Source: Acetivibrio cellulolyticus CD2 (lineage in GTDB: Bacteria; Bacillota; Clostridia; Acetivibrionales; Acetivibrionaceae). Taken from it: a stretch of DNA of 64,000 nucleotides. Under the pieces are notes generated by a model, which saw nothing but the letters and a program-made list of their open reading frames with translations, did no database searches and was not told the DNA's origin. The translations under genes and the position numbers were made by a program. The DNA lies in NCBI RefSeq assembly GCF_000179595.2, contig NZ_JH556659.1, positions 857,905-921,904 on the forward strand, read 5' to 3'. Shown piece by piece: positions 8,222 through 15,885 of the stretch (position 1 is its first letter; every line of letters begins with the position of its first letter).

Positions 8222-9223
8222 TTGAAAAACACAAATGTTAAAATTAGTTTAAGGGATAGTTTCGAATTATTTCTGGATAGGTGCGAAAGAGAAAATTTGT
8301 CACCTTCAACTATTAAGTTCTACGAAGACAACATGAAACGCTTTATTAAGTATCTATCTATTGAGCATAATTTACAAAATCCTTTAATACCCGATTTTAA
8401 CTCTGTGCATATTAACAAATACCTTGCTAAAATTAAGAAGAGTAAAAAATGGAATGGACACACGCATATAAAAGCAAGAGAAGAAAAGGTGGGAAGCCAA
8501 TCGATAAAAACCTATGCAAGAGCACTAAGGGCTATTGGTAATTGGTTTTTCACAGAAGATTATATATCTGAAAATATAATTGAAACTGTAGATTTGCCAA
8601 AGGCAGCAAAATCTGACAAAGAAGTTCTTTGCGATGATGAGATTAAAGCTATTATCACTAAATTTGATACAAAAACAAAATTAGGACTTAGGAATTCTAT
8701 TATCTTTCTACTTGCGTTTGATGCAGGTATTAGGCAGGGAGGGATTGCAAACTTAAAAATTGGAGATGTGGACCTAAAAGCAAAAACTTTACGTGTACGA
8801 CTAAAAGGAGGCAACATTACTGTGCTGCCTTTGGGTAATACTGTTCTGTGGCAGATAAAAGAGTATATTGTAAAATACAGAGGAATAGATAATCTGAATG
8901 AGCCGCTTTTAACTAATATTAATGGCTCAAAACTTACCGAAAATGCAATAAAGAAAATGTTTTCAAAGTTAAAAAAGAAATCTGGTGTAATAAGGGTCAA
9001 CTGCCATCTTGGCAGACATACCTTTGCTACAAATTATATTAGCGAAGGTCATACTCAACAAGAATTACAGCTTGCACTAGCACATGAATCCGATACAATG
9101 TCAAAGGAATATGTTCACTTGGACGAAAAAATCAACTATGTTCGCAGGGGTGCAGATTCACATATGGATAAAATGCTTAATGATTCAAAAAGTACTAAAA
9201 GGACTGCTGCTAATTTCCGATAG
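8222..9223 (+). CDS. Tyrosine recombinase / phage-type integrase
   Basis: 333 aa. An N-terminal SAM-like core-binding domain (residues about 8-125) is followed by the catalytic domain. The catalytic residues can be followed: Arg in AGIRQGGIANL, Lys in RLKGGN, HxxR in HLGRHTFAT, the second His in LALAHES and the nucleophile Tyr in KEYVHLD. It should therefore be active. Translation starts at TTG 8222 with AAAGGGG upstream inside a hairpin. The tRNA-Lys 3'-half repeat lies 305 bases downstream, the usual arrangement of an integrase beside its attachment site. A broken, roughly 90 percent identical piece of a sister integrase lies at 14926-15060. Confidence 0.92.
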   Translation: MKNTNVKISLRDSFELFLDRCERENLSPSTIKFYEDNMKRFIKYLSIEHNLQNPLIPDFNSVHINKYLAKIKKSKKWNGHTHIKAREEKVGSQSIKTYARALRAIGNWFFTEDYISENIIETVDLPKAAKSDKEVLCDDEIKAIITKFDTKTKLGLRNSIIFLLAFDAGIRQGGIANLKIGDVDLKAKTLRVRLKGGNITVLPLGNTVLWQIKEYIVKYRGIDNLNEPLLTNINGSKLTENAIKKMFSKLKKKSGVIRVNCHLGRHTFATNYISEGHTQQELQLALAHESDTMSKEYVHLDEKINYVRRGADSHMDKMLNDSKSTKRTAANFR

Positions 9224-9527
9224 GAGTGCCTTTACTTGTTCAGTTTTTAATTTATGTATTTATGCATATGATATATTGTGGTTGATTAATGAACTATTCT
9301 ATTGGAGTTCTCCATAAGGAATAGTTTTTTTAGTAGATGGGGATGAAAGGTTTTATACAATATAGAAAAGAGATAAGAGTACTATTGCAATTATAGAAAA
9401 AAAGATGTTAAAATTAACATAACATGAGTAAGATATCAGACACCATGATTTTCAGGTAGGGTTCAAAAGACACCATGACTTCCAAGAAAATTCAAAAGCA
9501 GTCTCAAAGCCTTGCAGATCATGGCTG
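9224..9527. other. Non-coding stretch with a repeated 11-mer (insertion-sequence end?)
   Basis: No gene is seen. AGACACCATGA occurs at 9438-9448 and again at 9468-9478, and each is followed about 20 nt later by TTCAAAA. Short repeated motifs like this occur at the ends of some IS families, but no transposase is present here. Confidence 0.35.
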
Positions 9528-9622
9528 GGTTACGGGTTTTAATACGTCAAAAAAGTGCAAAAATAAGCACTATGACTTTTAATCAAGGTGTCCCGCGTTC
9601 GAGTCGCGGATGGCTCACCAAA
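9528..9622 (+). repeat. 95-bp direct repeat, left copy, containing the 3' half of tRNA-Lys(UUU)
   Basis: By my reading it is identical to 13624-13718. From 9566 to 9620 it reads as a tRNA-Lys from the end of the D-arm: the anticodon loop CTTTTAA (anticodon TTT), variable loop, T-arm CGCGTTCGAGTCGCG and GGCTCACCA. The 5' half of the tRNA (GAGCCAT acceptor strand, D-loop) is absent and the anticodon stem has a mismatch, so it is not a functional tRNA. A 3' tRNA fragment next to an integrase is the signature of an attachment site. Confidence 0.8.
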
Positions 9623-9623
9623 G

Positions 9624-9655
9624 TACCTGTAACCGTAAGGTTGCAGGTATTTTTA
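9624..9655 (+). terminator. Terminator after the left tRNA-Lys fragment
   Basis: TACCTG-T-AACC (9624-9634) pairs with GGTT-G-CAGGTA (9639-9649), followed by TTTTTAT. It probably descends from the terminator of the original tRNA gene. The equivalent hairpin is missing after the right copy, although the bases beyond it remain similar. Confidence 0.7.
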
Positions 9656-9758
9656 TGTGTGTAGAAGTAGATATTGTGATTTGAATTGAAATGCAATGCA
9701 AGTTAAATTATTAATATTAAATTAAAGTAAAGACATGTTAAAAATATGTAAATACACG

Positions 9759-9788
9759 TTGTGTACTTGTGGCTTTTTTTGATATGAT
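9759..9788 (+). promoter_or_regulatory. Possible promoter for the HTH/KilA-N pair
   Basis: TTGTGT (9759-9764), an 18-nt spacer and TATGAT (9783-9788) lie about 45 bases before the HTH start. The -35 overlaps ACACGTTGTGT, a near-palindrome that could be an operator for the small HTH protein itself. Weak evidence. Confidence 0.35.
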
Positions 9789-9832
9789 TTACACATAGTA
9801 TAATTGCCGACAGATTTGATGTGGGGATAAAT

Positions 9833-10054
9833 ATGGAAGCGACAGAATGTCAACAGAGAATAAAGGAACTTCGAGAGCAGACAGGTATGAATCGCAAGGA
9901 ATTTTGTGAAGCATTTGATATTCCTTATAGAACAGTGACAGAGTGGGAACGAGGTAATAGGAATGCTCCAAGATATGTTTTAAGATTTTTGGAATACTAT
10001 ATTCGCATGGAGAAGAAGATTGAGGAAAAGGTGAAGTCAGATGGCGAAAAATAG
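9833..10054 (+). CDS. Small XRE-type helix-turn-helix protein
   Basis: 73 aa beginning at ATG 9833, which has GTGGGGAT at a normal distance; an upstream in-frame GTG at 9821 overlaps that ribosome site and is less likely. The sequence RIKELREQTGMNRKEFCEAFDIPYRTVTEWERGNR is a compact helix-turn-helix, with recognition helix around YRTVTEWE. It overlaps the KilA-N gene by 14 bases, so the two are translated together. It probably represses its own promoter or acts with the KilA-N protein. DNA binding is inferred from the fold only. Confidence 0.8.
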   Translation: MEATECQQRIKELREQTGMNRKEFCEAFDIPYRTVTEWERGNRNAPRYVLRFLEYYIRMEKKIEEKVKSDGEK

Positions 10055-10886
10055 AATTATTACAGTCCAAGATATACCAATTACAATATCGCAGGCAGAT
10101 TTAGATGATTATATTTGTATTACAGATATGGCAGCAGCAAAGTTAGATAATTCCAGAGCGGCGGATGTCGTTAGAAACTGGCTCAGAAACAGGACAACAC
10201 TCGAATTTTTATCAACTTGGGAAGGAATTTATAATCCGAATTTTAAAGTGTTCGAATCTGAACACTTTAAAAAGCAAGCGGGACTTTTGACATTTACACC
10301 AAGTGTATCGGAGTGGGTTGAACAAACCAATGCAATAGGTTTGTTTGCGAAGAAAGGCCGATATGGAGGCACTTTTGCACATAAAGATATAGCATTTGAA
10401 TTTGCATCGGCGATTAGTCCTGTGTTCAAATTATACTTGATTAAAGAATTTCAGCGTTTAAAGGAAGAAGAAAATAACCTTCAAAAGATAGAATGGGATG
10501 CAAAGAGATTTTTATCAAAAAATAATTATATGATACAGACAGATGCTGTAAAGAATTATATATTACCAAATTGTAATTATCGTGAGGATCTTAAATGGCT
10601 TCCATATGTTGAGGAGGCAGATTTATTGAATGTAGCATTGTTTGGCTTTACCGCTAAGGCATGGAGAGAGGCCAACCCAGAACTTGCTAGGACAAGTAAT
10701 GTTAGGGATTATGCAACGATTAACGAGTTAACAGTATTATCCAACTTGGAAACACATAATGCACAGATGATTCGTGAGGGAAAGACAAAAGAAGAAAGAT
10801 TCGAGGTGCTTAAGGATATAGCAGAATATCAGATTGGTATACTAAATGCAGCTGAAAGCATTGGTGTTAATTTATTGGAAAAATAA
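10041..10886 (+). CDS. KilA-N domain protein, copy 1
   Basis: 281 aa. The N-terminal half has the KilA-N pattern: YICITDMAAAKLDNSRAADVVRNWLRN, then WVEQTNAIGLFAKKGRYGGTFAHKDIAFEFASAISPVFKLYLIKEF spread over residues about 92-137. KilA-N is a DNA-binding domain common in phages and mobile elements. The C-terminal half (YVEEADLLNVALFGFTAKAWREANP) recurs in the second copy at 14009-14854, which has exactly the same length. It is coupled to the HTH gene and sits directly after the left tRNA-Lys repeat. Its role (element maintenance, regulation or defence) is unknown. Confidence 0.85.
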   Translation: MAKNRIITVQDIPITISQADLDDYICITDMAAAKLDNSRAADVVRNWLRNRTTLEFLSTWEGIYNPNFKVFESEHFKKQAGLLTFTPSVSEWVEQTNAIGLFAKKGRYGGTFAHKDIAFEFASAISPVFKLYLIKEFQRLKEEENNLQKIEWDAKRFLSKNNYMIQTDAVKNYILPNCNYREDLKWLPYVEEADLLNVALFGFTAKAWREANPELARTSNVRDYATINELTVLSNLETHNAQMIREGKTKEERFEVLKDIAEYQIGILNAAESIGVNLLEK

Positions 10887-10904
10887 TAAAAACTGAAATA
10901 CTTC

Positions 10905-11085
10905 AAAATGGAAAAGTGGAGTACGGAACACAGACAGTTGAAAGGCTGAGGATATAGTGTAAGAAATTTGTTCAATATGATAAAGTTTTATGAAGATTTT
11001 AATAACACGTTAGTTTTGCACACAGTGTGTGCTTTAAGCCGGAACAACTTGTTAATAAATGAGATATTACTATTTACTTAAGAAT
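10905..11085 (+). pseudogene. Possible DUF1016/YhcG nuclease remnant
   Basis: Reading across two frames gives KVEYGTQTVERL, then SVRNLFNMIKFYEDF, reminiscent of the YhcG/DUF1016 stretch with EYG, ELS and an RNL..F.Y segment. Several stops interrupt it. The rest of the 10887-11355 gap shows no gene I can support. This assignment is tentative. Confidence 0.25.
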
Positions 11086-11355
11086 CAAAAATAAACCTAT
11101 AATAAAGCTATAGATTCTGCATACCCCAATAAATTTAAGTAATGGGAATTTAGATCTACACCGAATACCTATTGGAATGAAGATACTGCAATTCTAGCGA
11201 CAAAATGGCTGAAATGGAGTATAAAGAATTATATGGTTCTACATATAATATTGAAGAATCTCAATTCCTAATCATATCCACATATTCTTTAGATTCTGTT
11301 TCATCAGGACAACCTTCTTCAACCCAATTTTTCCTTTTTTTATGAAGATGAAAAT

Positions 11356-11634
11356 ATGGAAACAGGTATGAAACTTTTGGGAAGTGATAAAGGAGGCAAT
11401 CTATACTTTTGGATTATTGAGCCTAAAGGAACTGGTACTAAAGACTTTGTTGTTAAAGTGAATATTGAAGATAATACCATATCTATAATGAAGATTGATG
11501 ATATGAATTGGACAATGCAAAATTCGTCAGCAAATAGCAGCAATAGATTCTTAAGAATTGATAGACTTGGTAATGTAAATCAACTTGAAATGGATTATGA
11601 TGGATTCAGAATTAAAAAATATTCATTCGAATAA
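11356..11634 (+). CDS. Small protein of unknown function
   Basis: 92 aa (METGMKLLGSDKGGNLYFW at the start). I do not recognise it. It has no signal peptide or membrane segment, is rich in Asn, Asp and Lys, and alternates short hydrophobic strands as beta proteins do. No ribosome site precedes the ATG and the frame stays open for a few codons upstream (YEDEN), so it may be the C-terminal part of a broken gene. The RCC1-repeat lipoprotein starts 119 bases later, and the shared propeller-like wording could mean they were once functionally linked. Confidence 0.4.
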   Translation: METGMKLLGSDKGGNLYFWIIEPKGTGTKDFVVKVNIEDNTISIMKIDDMNWTMQNSSANSSNRFLRIDRLGNVNQLEMDYDGFRIKKYSFE

Positions 11635-11753
11635 TTAAATTAAATTTTAATAGAATAGTGGTAAAATAATACAAAGGAGTATAAGATTGTATTAATACAT
11701 TATTAATAATAGTAAGTTTTTGGTTGTTAAGATATTTAAGTGAGGAGTGGACT

Positions 11754-12857
11754 ATGAGAAAAGTACATGGATTTGTCATGTTTTTAGTTATATTTACTTT
11801 TTTGTGTTCTTCATGTTCAAGTAATAAACTTAATATAGTATCAGTTTTCTGTGCAGATCAATCAACTTATTTGATTGATAAAGGTGGCAAGGTAATAACT
11901 TTTGATCAAAGTTTGAATGGAAATGCAGGTGATATAAATAGACCCGGTTTTATTAATGATTTAAATGGGATTAAATCTATCGCAGCTTCAAAAACAAGCG
12001 TTCTTGCTTTAAAAGGAAATGGATCGGTATTTGTGTGGGGCAGTAACTATAATGGTATTTATGGCAGTTTAAGTATTAAAGAGTCACAAAAGCCTGTTAA
12101 GATTGAAAGTCTTAAAGATATAACCAATGTATCAATAAACGAAAGCCAAGCTCTAGCGGTTGATAAAGAAGGGAATTTATATAATTGGGGAGTTGGCATT
12201 GAAGAAATAACAAAAAGAACTGAGTTGAAAAATGTAAAAAAGGCTGTTTGTGGAGGATGGCATTATTTAGCATTACTTGATAATGGAGATGTTTATGTTT
12301 GGGGAACAAATCCAGCTGGGCAATTTGGTAATGGAAAATATTCGTCTGAAGAAACTTCTAAACCTCAAAAAATAGATTCGCTTAAAGATATTGTGGATAT
12401 AGATGCTTCAACTGAGCATAGTATAGCTTTAGATAAAAGTGGAAATGTGTATACTTGGGGTGGAAATTCTGAAGATCAGTTAGGATATGCAACCCAAATA
12501 GAGTATTCAAACGAAATAAAAAAGGTTTCTGGCTTGAGTTCAATAAAAAAGGTTTATGCTGGACCATCTAACTCTTATGCTTTAGATTCTGACGGTACAT
12601 TATGGGCTTGGGGAAATAATATAAGAGGGCAAATAGGTATAGGCAGTGAAAGTAGTGAAGTAAAATTACCAGTTAAAGTAGAAATTGAAGAAGTTAAGGA
12701 CTTTTCTTGTGGTTTTGAGCACTGTATAGCAGTAAAAAAAGATGGATCAGTTTGGGCATGGGGAGATATAAAATATTCAAAAATAAGTATCGATGCTAAA
12801 GGAAGAGAATTTATATCAAAACCAGAGAAAGTTGATCTGGATAATTTAATTAAATAG
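11754..12857 (+). CDS. RCC1-repeat (beta-propeller) exported protein, probable lipoprotein
   Basis: 367 aa from ATG 11754, which has GAGGAG 8 bases before it; an upstream in-frame start at 11724 lacks one. The N-terminus has a signal sequence (RKVHGFVMFLVIFTFLCSSC) with a Cys that could be lipidated, although the lipobox is not canonical. At least six RCC1-type repeats follow, each ending in a VWGSN/YTWGGN/AWGNN motif: VFVWGSNYNG, VYVWGTNPAGQFGNG, VYTWGGNSEDQLG, LWAWGNNIRGQIGIG. RCC1 repeats fold into a seven-bladed propeller and serve binding functions. The partner is unknown. It lies inside the tRNA-Lys repeat-bounded element. Confidence 0.8.
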   Translation: MRKVHGFVMFLVIFTFLCSSCSSNKLNIVSVFCADQSTYLIDKGGKVITFDQSLNGNAGDINRPGFINDLNGIKSIAASKTSVLALKGNGSVFVWGSNYNGIYGSLSIKESQKPVKIESLKDITNVSINESQALAVDKEGNLYNWGVGIEEITKRTELKNVKKAVCGGWHYLALLDNGDVYVWGTNPAGQFGNGKYSSEETSKPQKIDSLKDIVDIDASTEHSIALDKSGNVYTWGGNSEDQLGYATQIEYSNEIKKVSGLSSIKKVYAGPSNSYALDSDGTLWAWGNNIRGQIGIGSESSEVKLPVKVEIEEVKDFSCGFEHCIAVKKDGSVWAWGDIKYSKISIDAKGREFISKPEKVDLDNLIK

Positions 12858-13158
12858 ATGCTTCAGGAGAAAATATTAAAGTCACCAATAATAAGAAATT
12901 AACCATTGAAAAACTTATAGCGTATTATAGCAGAAACAACAGAACTCCCGCTTGTAATTATCCAAAAACTTGCAGAAGAACTTGAAAATTAGAATTTAAT
13001 AATGGATATTTTTTCATGATTACGCCTAATAAAACAGCTCTTTCTATGGTGGTAACACCCAATTGGGTTATTTTCTTTTACAGCAGCTGTATAAACTACC
13101 AGATCGCATTGTGAAATAATTATCTTAACTGTTTTGTTTCATTGATATATTTTTTTAG
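12858..13158. other. Gap with short coding scraps only
   Basis: Apart from a short open run ending LVIIQKLAEELEN (to about 12990) and a palindrome CCCAATTGGG near 13059-13068 followed by TTATTTTCTTTT, I see nothing I can name. The palindrome with its T-run might be a weak terminator. Confidence 0.3.
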
Positions 13159-13586
13159 AAACTGTCAGCATATTCAAGTCCGACATTTTTTAAAGTATAT
13201 CTGGCCGATGTTGGGCTTTTGAGAAGAATGTCGAAGCTTCCGGCTTCATCTATTTTTGAAGAAACTCATCTTTATACAGAATTCAAAGGGGCTATGACTG
13301 AGAACTATGTATTGAATGAACTTGTAAATTTGCATGGAGATATGCCGTATTATTGGAAATCAGGGAATACAGCAGAAGTTGATTTTATATTGCTCAATTT
13401 GAGGAAAAGATTGTGCCGATAGAGGTAAAAGCTTCTATCAATGTTAAATCCCGCAGTCTTGGAGTATATCGGGACAAATACAAGCCAAAGGTTTCGGTCA
13501 GGGCGTCCCTTCTTAATCTTAAAGTGGATGAAGAATTGTTGAATGTACCGTTGTACATGTTTTGGAATGTTGAAAAGCTAATTTGA
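13159..13586 (+). pseudogene. DUF4143/AAA ATPase C-terminal remnant with a frameshift
   Basis: The first frame reads SPTFFKVYLADVGLLRRM, then GAMTENYVLNELV and PYYWKSGNTAEVDFIL. After a one-base shift near 13395 the homology continues in another frame as FEEKIVPIEVKAS, ending VPLYMFWNVEKLI. These are the hallmarks of the C-terminal DUF4143 (nuclease-like) part of ATP-binding proteins common in anaerobes. The ATPase N-terminal half (Walker motifs) is absent, a TAG stands immediately upstream, and the shift breaks the frame, so it is a dead gene. It is the last item before the right tRNA-Lys repeat. Confidence 0.75.
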
Positions 13587-13623
13587 GTGATAGGAAAAAC
13601 TTTAGTGATTAATTATTGGGCGT

Positions 13624-13718
13624 GGTTACGGGTTTTAATACGTCAAAAAAGTGCAAAAATAAGCACTATGACTTTTAATCAAGGTGTCCCGCGTTCGAGT
13701 CGCGGATGGCTCACCAAA
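13624..13718 (+). repeat. 95-bp direct repeat, right copy, containing the 3' half of tRNA-Lys(UUU)
   Basis: Identical by eye to 9528-9622, including 39 bases of non-tRNA sequence before the tRNA part (13662-13716). The copies are 4,096 bases apart. The bases that follow (ATTTTTATATGTGCGTTGAAG) also resemble those after the left copy once its terminator hairpin is skipped, so the true repeat is longer than 95 bp and has a deletion. Confidence 0.8.
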
Positions 13719-14008
13719 TTTTTATATGTGCGTTGAAGTTGATACTATACTAGCCTAAATTCCCATTATATTAAATTTGAATACCTTTTGGCAGAATAAC
13801 TTTTTATAATATCAATATCAAGTAAAAAATATGGTATACTTTGAAATATGGATTGTTTACCAATGAAATGGAAATAAAACCTCAAAAGAACACTTGTTCT
13901 CATATCGAATGTTTGATATAATATTGGTATCGATTCGATTTGCAGATGTTAATATTATAATTACTCGCTGTAGTTATGAGGATTCGCAAGTATGGGAGGT
14001 TCTGTGAA
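13719..14008. other. Leader of the second KilA-N gene
   Basis: AT-rich DNA without a gene. ATATCGAATGTTTGATAT (13903-13920) is an imperfect palindrome, and ATCGATTCGAT (13931-13941) is another; either could be an operator. GGGAGG at 13993-13998 is the ribosome site for the gene at 14009. Confidence 0.3.
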
Positions 14009-14854
14009 ATGACAAAGAAACCTGTTAAAGAAACAATTCAGGCAAAAGGTATAGATATTACAATCTATACTGAAGACTTTCAAAATGAGTTTATTTCGCT
14101 TACTGATATTGCAAGATATAAGAGTGATGAACCTAAGGATGTAGTTAAGAACTGGATGAGAAGTAAAGATACTATTGAGTTTTTAGGTCTATGGGAGAAA
14201 CTACATAATGACAAATTTAAAGGGGTCGAATTCGACTCCTTTAGAAATCAAGCTGGATCAAATGCTTTTACACTATCACCACAAAAATGGATAGAAAAGA
14301 CGAATGCAATTGGTCTTGTTTCAAAATCGGGACGTTATGGCGGTACATTTGCTCACTCTGATATCGCTTTTGAATTTGCATCATGGATATCAGCTGAGTT
14401 TAAGCTCTATATTATTAAGGATTATAAAAGATTAAAGAGCGATGAAAGTAGCAGATTTTCTTTAGGTTGGAATTTGAATAGAGAAATTTCCAAATTGAAC
14501 TATAGAATTCATACTGATGCTATAAAGGAAAAATTACTACCACCGGAATTGATGCCATTTCAGATTTCTATGACATATGCCAGTGAAGCAGATGTGTTGA
14601 ATGTTGCTTTGTTCGGAATTACGGCTAAGCAGTGGAGAGAGAAGAATTCTGATAAAGGAGGAAATATTAGAGATTATTCTACGCTAAACCAATTGCTGGT
14701 TTTAGCCAACATGGAGAGTTATAATTCCATATTAATAGAACAAGGTAAACAACAATCAGAAAGGCTTAAATTGCTGAATCAATTAGCCATTCGTCAGTTG
14801 AAAGCAATTCAGGAGCTTGATACGGATACAATAAAAAAACTTGAAGGCAAATAG
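14009..14854 (+). CDS. KilA-N domain protein, copy 2
   Basis: 281 aa from ATG 14009, supported by GGGAGG 10 bases upstream; an earlier in-frame ATG at 13976 has no ribosome site. It parallels copy 1 along its whole length: FISLTDIARYKSDEPKDVVKNWMRS, WIEKTNAIGLVSKSGRYGGTFAH, FEFASWISAEFKLYIIKDYKRLK (spread over residues about 115-137) and SEADVLNVALFGITAKQWRE. Unlike copy 1 it has no HTH gene in front. Like copy 1 it follows a tRNA-Lys repeat. It is divergent enough from copy 1 to be a separate arrival rather than a recent duplicate. Confidence 0.85.
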   Translation: MTKKPVKETIQAKGIDITIYTEDFQNEFISLTDIARYKSDEPKDVVKNWMRSKDTIEFLGLWEKLHNDKFKGVEFDSFRNQAGSNAFTLSPQKWIEKTNAIGLVSKSGRYGGTFAHSDIAFEFASWISAEFKLYIIKDYKRLKSDESSRFSLGWNLNREISKLNYRIHTDAIKEKLLPPELMPFQISMTYASEADVLNVALFGITAKQWREKNSDKGGNIRDYSTLNQLLVLANMESYNSILIEQGKQQSERLKLLNQLAIRQLKAIQELDTDTIKKLEGK

Positions 14855-14925
14855 AAATTGCGTTTAAAAAAATACATAGACATGAATTTATTACTGTGGT
14901 AAATTTCACGAGGAATATAAAGTCA

Positions 14926-15060
14926 ATATGCAAGAGCAATAAGAGCTATTGGTAATTGGTTTTTCACAGAAGAGTATATATCTGAAAATATAATTGAAAC
15001 TGTTGTTTTGCCCAAGGCATCACAAGCAGACAAAGAAGTTCTTTGTGATGATGAGATTAC
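14926..15060 (+). pseudogene. Fragment of a second tyrosine integrase
   Basis: About 134 bases match 8513-8645 of the intact integrase at roughly nine bases in ten by eye, covering the segment RAIGNWFFTEDYISENIIETV to the end of the core-binding domain. No catalytic domain follows. It shows that a second, related element was once present beside the second KilA-N gene. The remaining sequence to 15191 holds nothing I recognise. Confidence 0.8.
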
Positions 15061-15191
15061 AACTTGTTTCAAAATAGTAACCTTCCTTAAAGAGTTATGA
15101 AAAATAATATATGTAAAATAAAATCAGTATGCTCCGAATATAATTAATATAGAGAATAGCTATTCCTTGGTTTTAAAAAGGTTGTGATTGA

Positions 15192-15662
15192 ATGGATGAA
15201 GTATCTAAATTTCATACTGTTCGCGGTTACCAGCTGCTTGAGCAAAACAAAAAGCTTTTAACCTCAGCAATGGAAGACTATCTGGAGATGATATACAGGA
15301 ACAGCCTTGTAGAAGGTTATATGCGCATAAATACACTTTCTGAGCTCTTAAATGTTGCAGCATCATCAGCCACAAAAATGGTTCAAAAGCTAAGTGCATT
15401 AGGACTGCTTAACTATAAAAAATATGGAATTATACTTTTAACCGAAGATGGTAAGGAAGTTGGGAAATTCCTTTTGCAACGGCATCATGTTATTGAGTCG
15501 TTCTTGAAAAGTTTGGGAGTCTGTGAAGATGTCTTAACAGAAACAGAGCTGATTGAACATACTGTATCAGCTTCAACACTACAAAAGATCAACACCTTTA
15601 ATAAGTTCCTTGAGCAAAATCCTGATATTTTCGAAAAATATGAGCAGTTTTCTAAAGAATAA
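15192..15662 (+). CDS. mntR: MntR/DtxR-family metal-dependent repressor
   Basis: 156 aa. The N-terminal winged helix contains RINTLSELLNVAASSATKMVQKLSALGLL (residues about 38-66). The residues that bind Mn2+ in Bacillus MntR can be matched: Asp and Glu in AMEDYLEMIY, His in QRHHVIESF, and Glu, Glu and His in ETELIEHT. All appear conserved, so metal binding is likely. It stands directly upstream of the NRAMP transporter gene and most likely controls it. A terminator at 15684 separates the two, so they are separate transcripts. An iron-responsive role cannot be excluded. Confidence 0.85.
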   Translation: MDEVSKFHTVRGYQLLEQNKKLLTSAMEDYLEMIYRNSLVEGYMRINTLSELLNVAASSATKMVQKLSALGLLNYKKYGIILLTEDGKEVGKFLLQRHHVIESFLKSLGVCEDVLTETELIEHTVSASTLQKINTFNKFLEQNPDIFEKYEQFSKE

Positions 15663-15683
15663 ATTTCATAAATTCTCACTTAT

Positions 15684-15706
15684 AGGAACTTGACGGGTTC
15701 CTTTTT
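15684..15706 (+). terminator. Terminator after the mntR-like gene
   Basis: AGGAAC (15684-15689) pairs with GTTCCT (15697-15702), followed by TTTTC. Confidence 0.7.
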
Positions 15707-15805
15707 CATTTCTGCAATTCCTGTCGTTATTTGATTTCAAAAATGCTGTTATGTAAATGTAACACATTCTATTTATTACTCATATTGTAGATTAAGTAAA
15801 CAAAA

Positions 15806-15848
15806 TTAGACTGGACTAAAGTAATTAGTCGCCCAAAATCTTTGGGGC
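15806..15848 (+). promoter_or_regulatory. Candidate operator and leader hairpin before mntH
   Basis: TTAGACTGGACTAA (15807-15820 region) overlaps a perfect inverted repeat GACTAA (15814-15819) / TTAGTC (15825-15830). Immediately after, GCCCAAA can pair with TTTGGGGC (to 15848). The TTAG...CTAA pattern is the style of DtxR-family sites, fitting control by the MntR-like product. The half-site GACTAA/TTAGTC also occurs in the palindrome at 6803-6842. Confidence 0.4.
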
Positions 15849-15885
15849 AATTAAAGTAAACAAGTGTGCAAGAGAGGTGCTTAAG

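Noticed and set aside
9566-9620. A complete tRNA-Lys gene
   Set aside because: Only the 3' half is present. The acceptor 5' strand and the D-arm are missing and the anticodon stem has a mismatch, in both copies.
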